Assembly: GCA_017889635.1 (NCBI GenBank)
Contig: JAGGAC010000006.1
Coordinates: forward strand, 114,810-178,809
Reading direction: 5' to 3'
DNA from: Bacillota bacterium
Lineage (GTDB): Bacteria; Bacillota; Negativicutes; Sporomusales; CTSoil-080
DNA length: 64,000 bases
Below the pieces are notes generated by a model. The model ran no database searches, was not told the origin of the DNA, and saw only the letters and a program-made list of their open reading frames with translations. Positions 18,904-26,190 of this stretch are shown here, in pieces. The translations under genes and the position numbers were made by a program. The number at the start of each line of letters is the position of its first letter. Within the stretch, counting starts at the first letter, position 1.

Positions 18904-19245
18904 ATGACCCGAGAGCAACTTGCTCAATCGATTAAAAGGGATTGTGCTTTAATTGAAAGCCTGTTTACCCGGAAAAACCAATCATATGGGGCTAATGATG
19001 ATGCCTTTTACAACTTTACCAAAGGAGCAGAATTGTTATTTGACGAGGCAACATATGACACGAAATTCCGTACACTGATGGCATATTTGACTAAGCATAT
19101 AGTTACCTTGGCTAAATCTGATGCCATACTTAACGATCCTGAATTCGAAGAACGCTGCCTAGATGTAGCGGTGTATATGTTAATCGCAAGAGCGATGAAA
19201 AAGGAAATCATAAAAATTGAGAGCGAGGAACCTAAACATGAGTGA
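18904..19245 (+). CDS. Phage protein with nucleotide-modification-associated-type helical domain
   Basis: The 113-residue all-helical protein starts after AAAGGAG. It contains LFTRKNQSYGANDDAFYNFT and ends in EERCLDVAVYMLIARAMKKE, resembling the DUF1599/nucleotide modification associated domain group, which is linked to nucleotide metabolism in phages. The assignment is from sequence style and is moderate. It overlaps the next gene by eight bases. Confidence 0.6.
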   Translation: MTREQLAQSIKRDCALIESLFTRKNQSYGANDDAFYNFTKGAELLFDEATYDTKFRTLMAYLTKHIVTLAKSDAILNDPEFEERCLDVAVYMLIARAMKKEIIKIESEEPKHE

Positions 19246-19795
19246 TCAAACAAAATCTCCTACAAAGGTAGTAACCGGTAAAGTAAGGCTGAGCTATGCA
19301 AATCTAACTTCCCCGAAAGCTGACGATAAAGGCGACATGAAATACTCGACGGCGGCACTTATCCCTAAAAGTGATAAAGCAACCTTGCAAAAAGTAAAAG
19401 CTGCAGTTGAAGCTGTAAAGAAAGATCCGGCAGCAGTAGAAAAGTGGGGAGGGAAGGTTCCTGGTGAAATGAAGTTGCCTTTACGGGATGGCGATCTAAA
19501 AGCAGATGAGCATCCGGAATACGCTGGACATTATTATTTCAATTGCAGCAGCAAACAAAAACCAGGTATTGTCGATAAAGACTTAAACCCAATCATGGAT
19601 GCCAGCGAGATTTATAGCGGGATGTACGCTAGAGTGGCTGTCAACTTCTTTGCCTTTAGTTCAAAAGGAAATAAAGGAATCGGCGTTGGTCTTAACAACG
19701 TGCAAAAGCTTGCTGACGGTGAGCCGCTCAGCGGACGGAGTAAACCAGAAGATGACTTTAGCGACGATCTGCCGGAAGACGATTTCCTAAGCTAA
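19238..19795 (+). CDS. DUF2815 family protein, probable ssDNA-binding protein
   Basis: The 185-residue protein has the DUF2815 core (VTGKVRLSYANLTSPKA, YSTAALIPKSDKATL, NFFAFSSKGNKGIGVGLNNV). It ends in an acidic tail (DDFSDDLPEDDFLS) like that of single-strand binding proteins. It is a conserved partner of DUF2800 and phage polymerase A. The start is ATG 19238, not the longer upstream frame, because that overlaps the previous gene and is not conserved in style. A terminator-like hairpin follows. Confidence 0.88.
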   Translation: MSDQTKSPTKVVTGKVRLSYANLTSPKADDKGDMKYSTAALIPKSDKATLQKVKAAVEAVKKDPAAVEKWGGKVPGEMKLPLRDGDLKADEHPEYAGHYYFNCSSKQKPGIVDKDLNPIMDASEIYSGMYARVAVNFFAFSSKGNKGIGVGLNNVQKLADGEPLSGRSKPEDDFSDDLPEDDFLS

Positions 19796-19811
19796 TAAAA
19801 AAGAACTGCAT

Positions 19812-19840
19812 AGGGCGGCGTAAAAACCGCCCTTTTGTTT
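19812..19840 (+). terminator. Terminator-like hairpin after the DUF2815 gene
   Basis: The 7-bp stem AGGGCGG (19812-19818) with CCGCCCT (19827-19833) is followed by TTTTGTTT. It probably gives partial termination inside the early operon. Confidence 0.6.
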
Positions 19841-19860
19841 ACTGGATGGGAGTGAAAGCG

Positions 19861-20145
19861 ATGGTTGTGGTACGCGTAGCCTTTCCCGGCGTTGTGTACA
19901 AAGAGGAATACATTAAAGAAGAATCACTGTATAACTGCTTTTCGGATATCGATCTAGTACCGGGTAATTTGGTTGTGTGCGATATAAGGGAACGAGAACC
20001 GCGCGCTGGTCGAGTGCTGTCAATATTAAACCCAGAAGAAAATAGCGAACCAGTCAATGGGTGGATTATTCAAAAGGTAGATATGGTTGGTTATAAGAAA
20101 AAGCGTAAAGAGGCTGAACAAACGGATTTGCTGGATTGGTTGTAA
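19861..20145 (+). CDS. Hypothetical early phage protein
   Basis: The 94-residue protein is beta-rich in its first 60 residues (MVVVRVAFPGVVYKEEYIKE, LVVCDIREREPRAGRVLSIL) with a Lys-rich C-terminal tail ending in DLLDWL. ATG 19861 follows GGGAGTGAAAG; an upstream ATG at 19846 is in frame. Similar small proteins sit directly before the phage polymerase in related phages. A C-terminal DLLDWL-like tail could be a protein-binding peptide, for example for the sliding clamp or polymerase, but that is inference. Confidence 0.6.
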   Translation: MVVVRVAFPGVVYKEEYIKEESLYNCFSDIDLVPGNLVVCDIREREPRAGRVLSILNPEENSEPVNGWIIQKVDMVGYKKKRKEAEQTDLLDWL

Positions 20146-20147
20146 TT

Positions 20148-22112
20148 ATGGATACCTTAGCGATTGACCTAGAAACCTATTCCCCGCTCGATATAAAAAA
20201 AGTCGGCGCTTATGCTTATGCCAACCACTCCGATTTTGAAATACTGTTATTCGCCTACGCCTGGAATGACGATCCAGTACAAATTATTGACCTAGTACAG
20301 GGTGAACAGTTACCTATGGAAGTAATCAAAGCGATACATGACGACCAAATACTAAAAACGGCCTACAATGCGGCATTCGAACGGATATGTTTATCAAAAT
20401 ATTTTAAGACAAATGGATTTTTACCCGCAGACGGTTGGGCTTGTACATCAGTTCTGGCTCTTACGTTAGGATTACCCGGCACATTGGAGCAAGTCGGGAA
20501 TGTGATGCGGTTGGCCAGCGATAAAAAAAAGCTGGCGACGGGTAAAGCGTTAATCAGATATTTTTGCACTCCATGCAAACCTACTAAAACGAACGGTGGC
20601 CGGACCAGAAATTTGCCAGAACACGCGCCGGACAAGTGGGAACAGTTTAAAGAATACTGTCGCCAGGACGTTGAGGCGGAACGAGCTATAAGAAAGAAAC
20701 TGGAACGGTTTCAGCCAGTACCGGAAGAACGGCGGTTGTGGTTACTCGATCAACAAATCAATGACCGAGGCGTCCGAGTGGATACGGCTTTAGTCAATCG
20801 CGCGATAACCTGCGATGAGCAGCACAAGGGCCGGACATTGGCGGAGGCTATAAAACTTACAGGTTTGGATAATCCGAATAGCGGGGTACAACTTAAAGAA
20901 TGGTTATTCGATGAAGAATGCCTGGTAGTGGAATCTTTGACCAAAGAAACAGTGCCGGAGCTATTAAAGCAAACGGATAGCGAGACAGTTAAAAGAGTGC
21001 TGGAATTATGCCAAGAGCTATCCAAAACCAGCGTAAAAAAATATGCCGCTATGCAAAACGCTCTTTGCAATGATGGCCGGGTGCGGGGGTTGCTGCAATT
21101 CTATGGGGCAAACCGAACCGGCAGATGGGCTGGAAGATTAGTCCAGGTACAGAACCTACCTCAAAACCATTTACCGGATTTGGATCTGGCCAGGCAGCTT
21201 CTTCACGAAGGTAACTATGAATTAATTGAATTACTATTCGGAAACGTGCAAAGTGTTTTATCGCAATTAATACGGACTGCTTTTGTTCCTAAGGAGGGGT
21301 ATCGGTTTATAGTAGCCGACTTTAGTGCCATAGAGGCCAGGGTAATTGCCTGGTTGGCAGGTGAAAAGTGGCGACTTGATGTGTTCAATACTCACGGCAA
21401 AATTTATGAAGCTTCGGCAGCGGCCATGTTTAAAGTGCCAATTGAGTCAATTGACAAGCACTCGCCGCTTAGGCAAAAAGGTAAGGTTGCAGAATTGGCC
21501 CTTGGGTACCAGGGCGGACCAAAGGCTATGGAGAAGATGGGGGCACTTAAGCAAGGGCTTACAGAAGAAGAGTTACCCGGAATCGTTAGCGCCTGGCGTA
21601 CTGCTAATCCGGCCATTACCAAGCTGTGGCACGATACTGAAGACGCTGCTACAAAGGCGGTTAAGGATAAAACAAAGGTTGCTTTACGGCATGGCGTCCA
21701 TTTCTCATATGAAAGTGGTATGTTGTTCGCGCATCTGCCATCTGGGCGGCGATTGGCATATGTACGCCCAAGATTAGCGATAGGTAAATTTGACCGAGAA
21801 GCGCTTAGTTATGAGGGGATGGACCAAACTACCAAGCAGTGGAGGCGCTTAGATACTTACGGTGGCAAACTTGTGGAAAACCTTGTGCAGGCAATAGCGC
21901 GAGATTGCTTACGGGACGCTATGATCCGGTTGGACTATGCTGGATATAAAACAGTAATGCATGTACATGACGAGGTTATTATTGAAGCGCCCGAAGGATG
22001 GGGCTCGTTAGAAAATGCTTGCGATATTATGGGACAAACCATTCCCTGGGCACCAGGCTTACCGCTTCGGGCAGATGGGTTCGAGTGCGGATATTATAAG
22101 AAGGATGATTAG
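20148..22112 (+). CDS. Phage DNA polymerase, family A, with 3'-5' exonuclease domain
   Basis: The 654-residue enzyme has an N-terminal DEDD exonuclease (AIDLETYS; the YNAAFE segment; EYCRQDVEAER). The polymerase domain shows motif A VVADFSAIEARVIAWLAGE, O-helix RQKGKVAELALGYQG with the conserved Arg/Lys, and motif C VMHVHDEVIIEAP. It is full length and replicates phage DNA with the VapE primase-helicase downstream. ATG 20148 lies three bases after the previous stop; the ribosome binding site is weak, suggesting translational coupling. Confidence 0.96.
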   Translation: MDTLAIDLETYSPLDIKKVGAYAYANHSDFEILLFAYAWNDDPVQIIDLVQGEQLPMEVIKAIHDDQILKTAYNAAFERICLSKYFKTNGFLPADGWACTSVLALTLGLPGTLEQVGNVMRLASDKKKLATGKALIRYFCTPCKPTKTNGGRTRNLPEHAPDKWEQFKEYCRQDVEAERAIRKKLERFQPVPEERRLWLLDQQINDRGVRVDTALVNRAITCDEQHKGRTLAEAIKLTGLDNPNSGVQLKEWLFDEECLVVESLTKETVPELLKQTDSETVKRVLELCQELSKTSVKKYAAMQNALCNDGRVRGLLQFYGANRTGRWAGRLVQVQNLPQNHLPDLDLARQLLHEGNYELIELLFGNVQSVLSQLIRTAFVPKEGYRFIVADFSAIEARVIAWLAGEKWRLDVFNTHGKIYEASAAAMFKVPIESIDKHSPLRQKGKVAELALGYQGGPKAMEKMGALKQGLTEEELPGIVSAWRTANPAITKLWHDTEDAATKAVKDKTKVALRHGVHFSYESGMLFAHLPSGRRLAYVRPRLAIGKFDREALSYEGMDQTTKQWRRLDTYGGKLVENLVQAIARDCLRDAMIRLDYAGYKTVMHVHDEVIIEAPEGWGSLENACDIMGQTIPWAPGLPLRADGFECGYYKKDD

Positions 22113-22114
22113 CT

Positions 22115-22303
22115 ATGGATAGAAAGTGCGGTGAATGCATGCATTTTGATACCGATACTTACAAGGGCTCCAAAGTAAAAGTTGCTGTATGCTATCAGGC
22201 TGAAAGCCCGATTGTTGCGCCGGATTGGGTAGTTGAGCCAAGTAAGGTAGCGGTTAAGGTGACCAAGAACAATCCTGCTTGTGAGCTATTTCAGAAAGGG
22301 TAA
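22115..22303 (+). CDS. Small Cys-containing hypothetical protein
   Basis: The 62-residue protein begins MDRKCGECMHFDTDTY and ends NNPACELFQKG. Four cysteines (CGEC, C, C) may form a zinc site. It starts three bases after the polymerase stop and is probably coupled. Function unknown. Confidence 0.65.
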   Translation: MDRKCGECMHFDTDTYKGSKVKVAVCYQAESPIVAPDWVVEPSKVAVKVTKNNPACELFQKG

Positions 22304-22309
22304 ATTGAT

Positions 22310-22573
22310 ATGACAGATGTACAGAACATGCTGCAACTCAGTGAGGTTGATGCATTCACTACTTGGATGGAGACAAGTAAAGGCTATGAATTCAGTGATT
22401 TGTTTGAATGCAACCTTGAAACGTTTCGATTTTATAAAGGTAAGTTAGATCCGGTAATATTCTATAAGCCAAGCTATGTGGGATATCTAGTAACGTATGG
22501 CCCAGGAGTTGAACTGATAAACGAATGGCGAAAGATGCCGACAGAAGATACTGAATTTGATTTTTTGCTTTAA
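22310..22573 (+). CDS. Hypothetical phage protein
   Basis: The 87-residue protein is acidic with no recognised domain (MTDVQNMLQLSEVDAFTTWM). A GGGTAAATTGAT region precedes the start. It lies seven bases after the previous gene. Nothing further can be inferred. Confidence 0.55.
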   Translation: MTDVQNMLQLSEVDAFTTWMETSKGYEFSDLFECNLETFRFYKGKLDPVIFYKPSYVGYLVTYGPGVELINEWRKMPTEDTEFDFLL

Positions 22574-22701
22574 GGGGACAGCAACAAAAAAGAACAAGGC
22601 CATAGCCATTGGCCTTGCTCAATAAGGGTAGGAGATAAGTATATGCTTCAGTAATATTATGCCCGGTAAATGATGGGTTTATACATAGGGGAGGGGTTAG
22701 C

Positions 22702-22867
22702 GGTGAAGTATTTTGAAATTTTACCGGAGTGTCCGGCATATGAACTGTTTGTTGAGTTATTTACTTCTCGGCAGAAGTGGAATGAAAAAGAAGTTAAGGA
22801 AATTAGTGCAGAGCAATATTATCTTCTTCAGGCAGAATTCAGCAGGAAGAAGGGGCAAGCATCATGA
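22702..22867 (+). CDS. Small hypothetical phage protein
   Basis: GTG 22702, six bases after GGGGAGGGG, gives 54 residues (KYFEILPECPAYELFVELF) that are helical with a charged C-terminus. An earlier ATG in the same frame precedes the ribosome binding site and is less likely. Function unknown. Confidence 0.5.
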
Positions 22868-22956
22868 TTGATACAGACTGCAAAGCAGCATGTGTAGCGG
22901 ATGGGGAGTTGTGTCAATGGTTTTATGTGTGTGAAAGGGGGGCGGGTAATGTATAA
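22864..22956 (+). CDS. Very small Cys-rich peptide (30 aa)
   Basis: ATG 22864 overlaps the preceding stop in ATGA. The product has four Cys (MIDTDCKAACVADGELCQWF). It overlaps the next start. The overlaps on both sides support translation; function unknown. Confidence 0.4.
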   Translation: MIDTDCKAACVADGELCQWFYVCERGAGNV

Positions 22957-23107
22957 CGATAAGGCTATTGAAAAAGTTGTTGCATATATCACTGATACTG
23001 ATTGCCCTAGCCATATGGGATTAAAAGATAGAGATGATTGTTCGTATGATGGGTGTCTAAAATGCTGGAAGTGGGCTTTAAATTCAGAGCCGGAGGATGA
23101 AAAATGA
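22949..23107 (+). CDS. Small Cys-containing hypothetical protein
   Basis: ATG 22949 follows AAGGGGGGCGGG and gives 52 residues with a Cys/His set (TDCPSH, DDCSYDGCLKCWKW) suggestive of a zinc knuckle. It overlaps the genes on both sides. Confidence 0.55.
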   Translation: MYNDKAIEKVVAYITDTDCPSHMGLKDRDDCSYDGCLKCWKWALNSEPEDEK

Positions 23108-23274
23108 GCGATAGAAAAGACGAGATAAGTGCTACTTTGCATTTGATAACCGAGATTTGCTTAAACTCTGAAATATCGTTGAGAGCCAAAGAATATAGCG
23201 GTCAATTGATTGTTATAGCGAAAGACGAGCGTAACGGTAAAGAATACGCTATGTGCAAAAGCGAGGGGCGGTAG
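23104..23274 (+). CDS. Small hypothetical phage protein
   Basis: ATG 23104 overlaps the previous stop (ATGA). The product has 56 residues (MSDRKDEISATLHLITEICL) and an N-terminal helix followed by a short beta part. No recognised family. Confidence 0.5.
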   Translation: MSDRKDEISATLHLITEICLNSEISLRAKEYSGQLIVIAKDERNGKEYAMCKSEGR

Positions 23275-23276
23275 CG

Positions 23277-23447
23277 ATGGCTAAGTGGTATTGTGCTGGA
23301 TGTGATGAGGAAATGGAAACTGAATGGGATTATGAGCCGAAATATTGCTGTAATGGCTATATGTGCGCTTGCCAGGCAAAGCCGATAAATCCTATATTTT
23401 GCGATAAATGCGTAGAGCAGATGAAAGGGGCGGTAAGTGATGGCTAA
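23277..23447 (+). CDS. Small Cys-rich (zinc-binding) protein
   Basis: ATG 23277 after GAGGGGCGG gives 56 residues containing eight cysteines (WYCAGCDEEM, YCCNGYMCACQ, FCDKC), likely binding one or two zinc ions. Function unknown. Confidence 0.6.
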   Translation: MAKWYCAGCDEEMETEWDYEPKYCCNGYMCACQAKPINPIFCDKCVEQMKGAVSDG

Positions 23448-23859
23448 GTGTTTATGTGGCCAATGTGAAAATAATGATTCGGAATGCCCGGCAGATATTG
23501 AAATGAAATTCCAGCTGAAAAAGGCACAGGCTGATAACGCGGCGATACGTGGGGCGTTGGGAAGAGCGCAATCTATAATGGCGTTTCATGCAGCGCGTTG
23601 TCCTTTGAATATTCCTAACAACTATAACGGTACGGAAGAACATTTAGCCGAATACAGAGCAGTTTATCGAAACTTAATACCCGACATCCTGCAATCAGAT
23701 ACAGCCGGAGCCGACCTGCTTGCCAAGATTGATCGGTTGGAACGTGAGAATAAGGCGTTAAGGTGCTGTGGTAATTGTGGAAATATAACATGCATAAAGC
23801 CAAAAGATTATGTTTGCGATAGTTGGGAAATGGCGGAAAGTCTGGTGAGTAAGGGTTGA
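23440..23859 (+). CDS. Hypothetical phage protein with terminal Cys clusters and coiled coil
   Basis: The 139-residue protein has CLCGQCENNDSEC at the N-terminus and CCGNCGNITC near the C-terminus, flanking a helical region (FQLKKAQADNAAIRGAL; IDRLERENKALR). Such paired Cys clusters occur in small phage proteins of unknown role. The start is ATG 23440; GTG 23437 is adjacent. Confidence 0.6.
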   Translation: MAKCLCGQCENNDSECPADIEMKFQLKKAQADNAAIRGALGRAQSIMAFHAARCPLNIPNNYNGTEEHLAEYRAVYRNLIPDILQSDTAGADLLAKIDRLERENKALRCCGNCGNITCIKPKDYVCDSWEMAESLVSKG

Positions 23860-24023
23860 AAGTTAAATTTATTCCTGCCTACGAATCGAAGAAGTCAAAG
23901 TTATTGCGTTTATTGCGTGAAAACGATATATCCCCAGTTGAGGCTTCGTGTTTGCTAGAAGAACCGATGGCCCAACCTAGAAGATATGAATTAACGGGAA
24001 AGTGGCGAAGGGCTGGTGAGTAA
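23856..24023 (+). CDS. Small basic hypothetical protein (TTG start)
   Basis: TTG 23856 preceded by GAGTAAGGG opens a 55-residue frame (KVKFIPAYESKKSKLLRLL) rich in Lys/Arg. It overlaps the previous gene by four bases. The unusual start lowers certainty. Confidence 0.42.
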   Translation: MKVKFIPAYESKKSKLLRLLRENDISPVEASCLLEEPMAQPRRYELTGKWRRAGE

Positions 24024-24025
24024 GG

Positions 24026-24163
24026 GTGACTAAATGCGAGTATGTTTTACTGGAAATTGGAATTGTCTTTGTAGGGAGCGCCATCCTGATTATGTTGTTT
24101 GGCGGCAATATAGAAATAAAAACAGATGGGTTAATAATGTGGATTATAAGGCGGTGGTTATAA
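24026..24163 (+). CDS. Small membrane protein (45 aa, GTG start)
   Basis: GTG 24026, preceded by GAGTAAGG, encodes 45 residues with one membrane helix (VLLEIGIVFVGSAILIMLFG) and a basic end. Its TAA overlaps the ATG of the next gene. This reading explains 24034-24163 better than the out-of-frame extension of the next gene. Confidence 0.5.
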   Translation: MTKCEYVLLEIGIVFVGSAILIMLFGGNIEIKTDGLIMWIIRRWL

Positions 24164-24570
24164 TGCCAGATTTATATGTAATTGAAAAACCTGAAGGATT
24201 GATCGGAAAAACAATAGCCCATATTGAAATGACTAGATTTTGTGACCCACTATTACTTACTACTACTGACGGTGGCATTATGGCGTGGAGAACATGTACA
24301 GATGAATATTCGGGAATGGAAACCGATATTTACGAGTCGCATATGGTAGAAGCTCATGTGTTTAATAGTAATACAACTAAAAAGTATTTAATCAAAAATA
24401 ATATTTGCACGGAAGCGGATATAAATAAATTTATTGCCACGAGAATTGAAGAACGCCGTTTATATCACAAACAGTTGGAAAAGCAAAGAGAGGAACACGA
24501 TAAGGCCGAATATGAGCGGTTGAAAAAGAAATTTGATGAGGAGGCGGCCAACAATACAAAAACTGACTAA
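24163..24570 (+). CDS. Hypothetical phage protein with C-terminal coiled coil
   Basis: From ATG 24163 the product has 135 residues: a beta-rich N-terminal domain (MPDLYVIEKPEGLIGKTIAH) and a highly charged helical tail (QLEKQREEHDKAEYERLKKK). The frame is open upstream to 24034, but that part reads as Trp/Cys/Arg-rich shadow sequence of the small membrane gene. Function unknown. Confidence 0.6.
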   Translation: MPDLYVIEKPEGLIGKTIAHIEMTRFCDPLLLTTTDGGIMAWRTCTDEYSGMETDIYESHMVEAHVFNSNTTKKYLIKNNICTEADINKFIATRIEERRLYHKQLEKQREEHDKAEYERLKKKFDEEAANNTKTD

Positions 24571-24658
24571 CACACTATACAATCTGCTATGCACTCCGGT
24601 AGGTTGGCTGGTGCTGATCGGAGCCGGGGTGCTGGCAGTGATAATGGGGAGGGGATAA
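24536..24658 (+). CDS. Small membrane protein (40 aa) overlapping the preceding gene
   Basis: ATG 24536 starts inside the end of the previous gene in another frame and encodes 40 residues, MRRRPTIQKLTNTLYNLL followed by a membrane helix (GWLVLIGAGVLAVIMG). The preceding ribosome binding site is weak, so it may depend on coupling. Confidence 0.4.
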   Translation: MRRRPTIQKLTNTLYNLLCTPVGWLVLIGAGVLAVIMGRG

Positions 24659-24660
24659 AA

Positions 24661-24999
24661 ATGAAAGACTTATTTTATGGTTTTCTAAACATCATTATGG
24701 TTTTGTTCGTGATATGTTGCATTACATGGGTGATTCAAGGAAACGACTTCTTCCTGTATAAAACATTCGCACCTGCGCAGGAGCAGGTGCGTAGGGAAAC
24801 ATTCGAACAATCAAAGGCTTATAACCAAGGTATGATTCAAGAATTGCAAAATATGCAGTTTGAGTACATTAAGGCTACAGATAGCCAGAAAGATGCGCTG
24901 GCGGCAATTATATTACATCGGGCCGCCGACTATGACATGGATAACTTGCCGACTGATTTAAGACAATTTATTCAAAAATTGCGGAGAGGTGAAAGATAA
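24661..24999 (+). CDS. Membrane-anchored hypothetical phage protein
   Basis: The 112-residue protein has an N-terminal membrane helix (about residues 5-27, FLNIIMVLFVICCITWVI) and a charged helical domain. ATG 24661 is preceded by GGGGAGGGG. It overlaps the lipoprotein gene by one base (TAATG), so the two may be a coupled membrane pair. Confidence 0.6.
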   Translation: MKDLFYGFLNIIMVLFVICCITWVIQGNDFFLYKTFAPAQEQVRRETFEQSKAYNQGMIQELQNMQFEYIKATDSQKDALAAIILHRAADYDMDNLPTDLRQFIQKLRRGER

Positions 25000-25496
25000 T
25001 GAAAAAAATATTAATTGCGTTGGCAATTGGGATTATGGCTTTGTCTATTGCTGGATGTGACAATTCTAGTTCAGACAAAGAAAGACAACAGCAAGAAAAA
25101 ATACAACAAGAAAGTATTTCTCAGGCAGGAATGCCAGCGATCAAGAATTTTAGAGAAAAGAAACTACTCAAAGATATTTACGAAATGAGAGATCAAGAAG
25201 GGCTGACGACTTACACCTATATAGTGGCTGAAAATACAGGGAAACTGATATTCTTTGGCGAGACAATAGGGTACGGTATTCCGGCGGCTACACAATATAC
25301 TAACCCACAACAAATAGAATACCGGAGTGGTTCAAATTCGCACGTATTACCGCAAGCTGACCCCAATGGCCTATATTCTCCACAATCAGCAGAGGGCACT
25401 TGGATAATGCTAAAAGACCCTAATGACAAGGATGTTAAACCAGTATACGTAGAGCCACGGATTATAGTTAGTCCGTTTAAATTAAATATAAGTTAA
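24999..25496 (+). CDS. Putative phage lipoprotein
   Basis: The 165-residue precursor has a basic start, hydrophobic segment and lipobox LSIAGC (Cys19), then a Gln/Ser-rich linker (DKERQQQEKIQQES). A folded domain follows, with YIVAENTGKLIFFGETIGYG and a Tyr/Pro-rich C-terminal part. Similar lipoproteins occur in Firmicute phages and plasmids. Roles could include superinfection exclusion at the envelope. No enzymatic motif is seen. Confidence 0.7.
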   Translation: MKKILIALAIGIMALSIAGCDNSSSDKERQQQEKIQQESISQAGMPAIKNFREKKLLKDIYEMRDQEGLTTYTYIVAENTGKLIFFGETIGYGIPAATQYTNPQQIEYRSGSNSHVLPQADPNGLYSPQSAEGTWIMLKDPNDKDVKPVYVEPRIIVSPFKLNIS

Positions 25497-25533
25497 GTAG
25501 AAGGGGCGGCTGAATAAGCTGCCCTTGCCAAGA

Positions 25534-25561
25534 GAAAAAAATAACCACCTAAACGGTGATT
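25534..25561 (-). terminator. Terminator of the leftward small gene
   Basis: Read on the minus strand, AATCACC pairs with GGTGGTT (one G-U) around GTTTA and is followed by A and T7. It overlaps the stop codon of the gene at 25560-25778. Confidence 0.7.
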
Positions 25562-25778
25562 AGCTTAACGACCCCAATGTCTTTTTAATTCTATGGATGA
25601 TGCCGTCTTGGGTGTCTTGAGGTAGTTGTTCCCAGTCTTCGGGGGTAAACAAAATTTCAGGATGCAGACTTGATAGAGTATTGCTAATATCGCGGAAACT
25701 CTTGCCAGTGCGGGTTATAGTTCTTTCGATTTCATCGACAACTAGGCTCATAATTTTCGTGTTTAGATTTAATGGCAA
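25560..25778 (-). CDS. Small leftward hypothetical gene within the early operon
   Basis: The only leftward gene in this stretch encodes about 72 residues from TTG 25778, which follows GAGGGAGTGA. ATG 25748 is a shorter option. The sequence SLVVDEIERTITRTGKSFRD is helical and acidic with no recognised domain. It has its own terminator. Opposite orientation suggests independent expression, perhaps in the lysogen. Confidence 0.55.
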   Translation of the reverse strand: MPLNLNTKIMSLVVDEIERTITRTGKSFRDISNTLSSLHPEILFTPEDWEQLPQDTQDGIIHRIKKTLGSLS

Positions 25779-25839
25779 TATATCACTCCCTCTATTATAT
25801 ATTAACACATTATGTAAATTCAGGTAAGGAGGTCTAACC

Positions 25840-26163
25840 ATGAACGAATGCAATTTGTGTGAACCAGAGCCATGCCGTAATATTATACAGCCTTGCTGGC
25901 GTTATGCCAACAATACTATTGAAAACCAGCTGTTACAAATACGATCTGAAACAACCGAAATGTTGGACGAGCTTGCAGATAATAATTTATCTGCAGCGCT
26001 GATTGAGATGTTGGATGTTTACCAAGCATGTATTACCGGTATCGAAGTTTTCAGGCGGCATGGCTATGATGTCGATAAAGCTTTTGAGATTATGACAGAG
26101 AAAAACAAATTTCGTGGGTATTACGCTAAAAACGGGGTGCTTTACGAGGAACCCAAACCGTGA
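25840..26163 (+). CDS. MazG-like (all-alpha NTP pyrophosphatase-type) phage protein
   Basis: The 107-residue helical protein contains IRSETTEMLDELADNN and ALIEMLDVYQACITGI, spaced like the ExxE and ExxD metal-binding pairs of MazG-like NTP pyrophosphohydrolases. It ends NKFRGYYAKNGV. A CNLCEPEPC stretch is at the N-terminus. Phage MazG homologues alter nucleotide or alarmone pools. The motif match is by eye, so the call is moderate. AAGGAGG precedes the ATG. Confidence 0.6.
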   Translation: MNECNLCEPEPCRNIIQPCWRYANNTIENQLLQIRSETTEMLDELADNNLSAALIEMLDVYQACITGIEVFRRHGYDVDKAFEIMTEKNKFRGYYAKNGVLYEEPKP

Positions 26164-26190
26164 ATCCGGTGACAAGAGGGGCGGGTCTAA

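Noticed and set aside
24034..24162. N-terminal extension of the protein ending at 24570
   Set aside because: The extra 43 residues are Trp/Cys/Arg-rich and lie over a better small membrane-protein frame with its own start and ribosome binding site; ATG 24163 overlaps that gene's stop.
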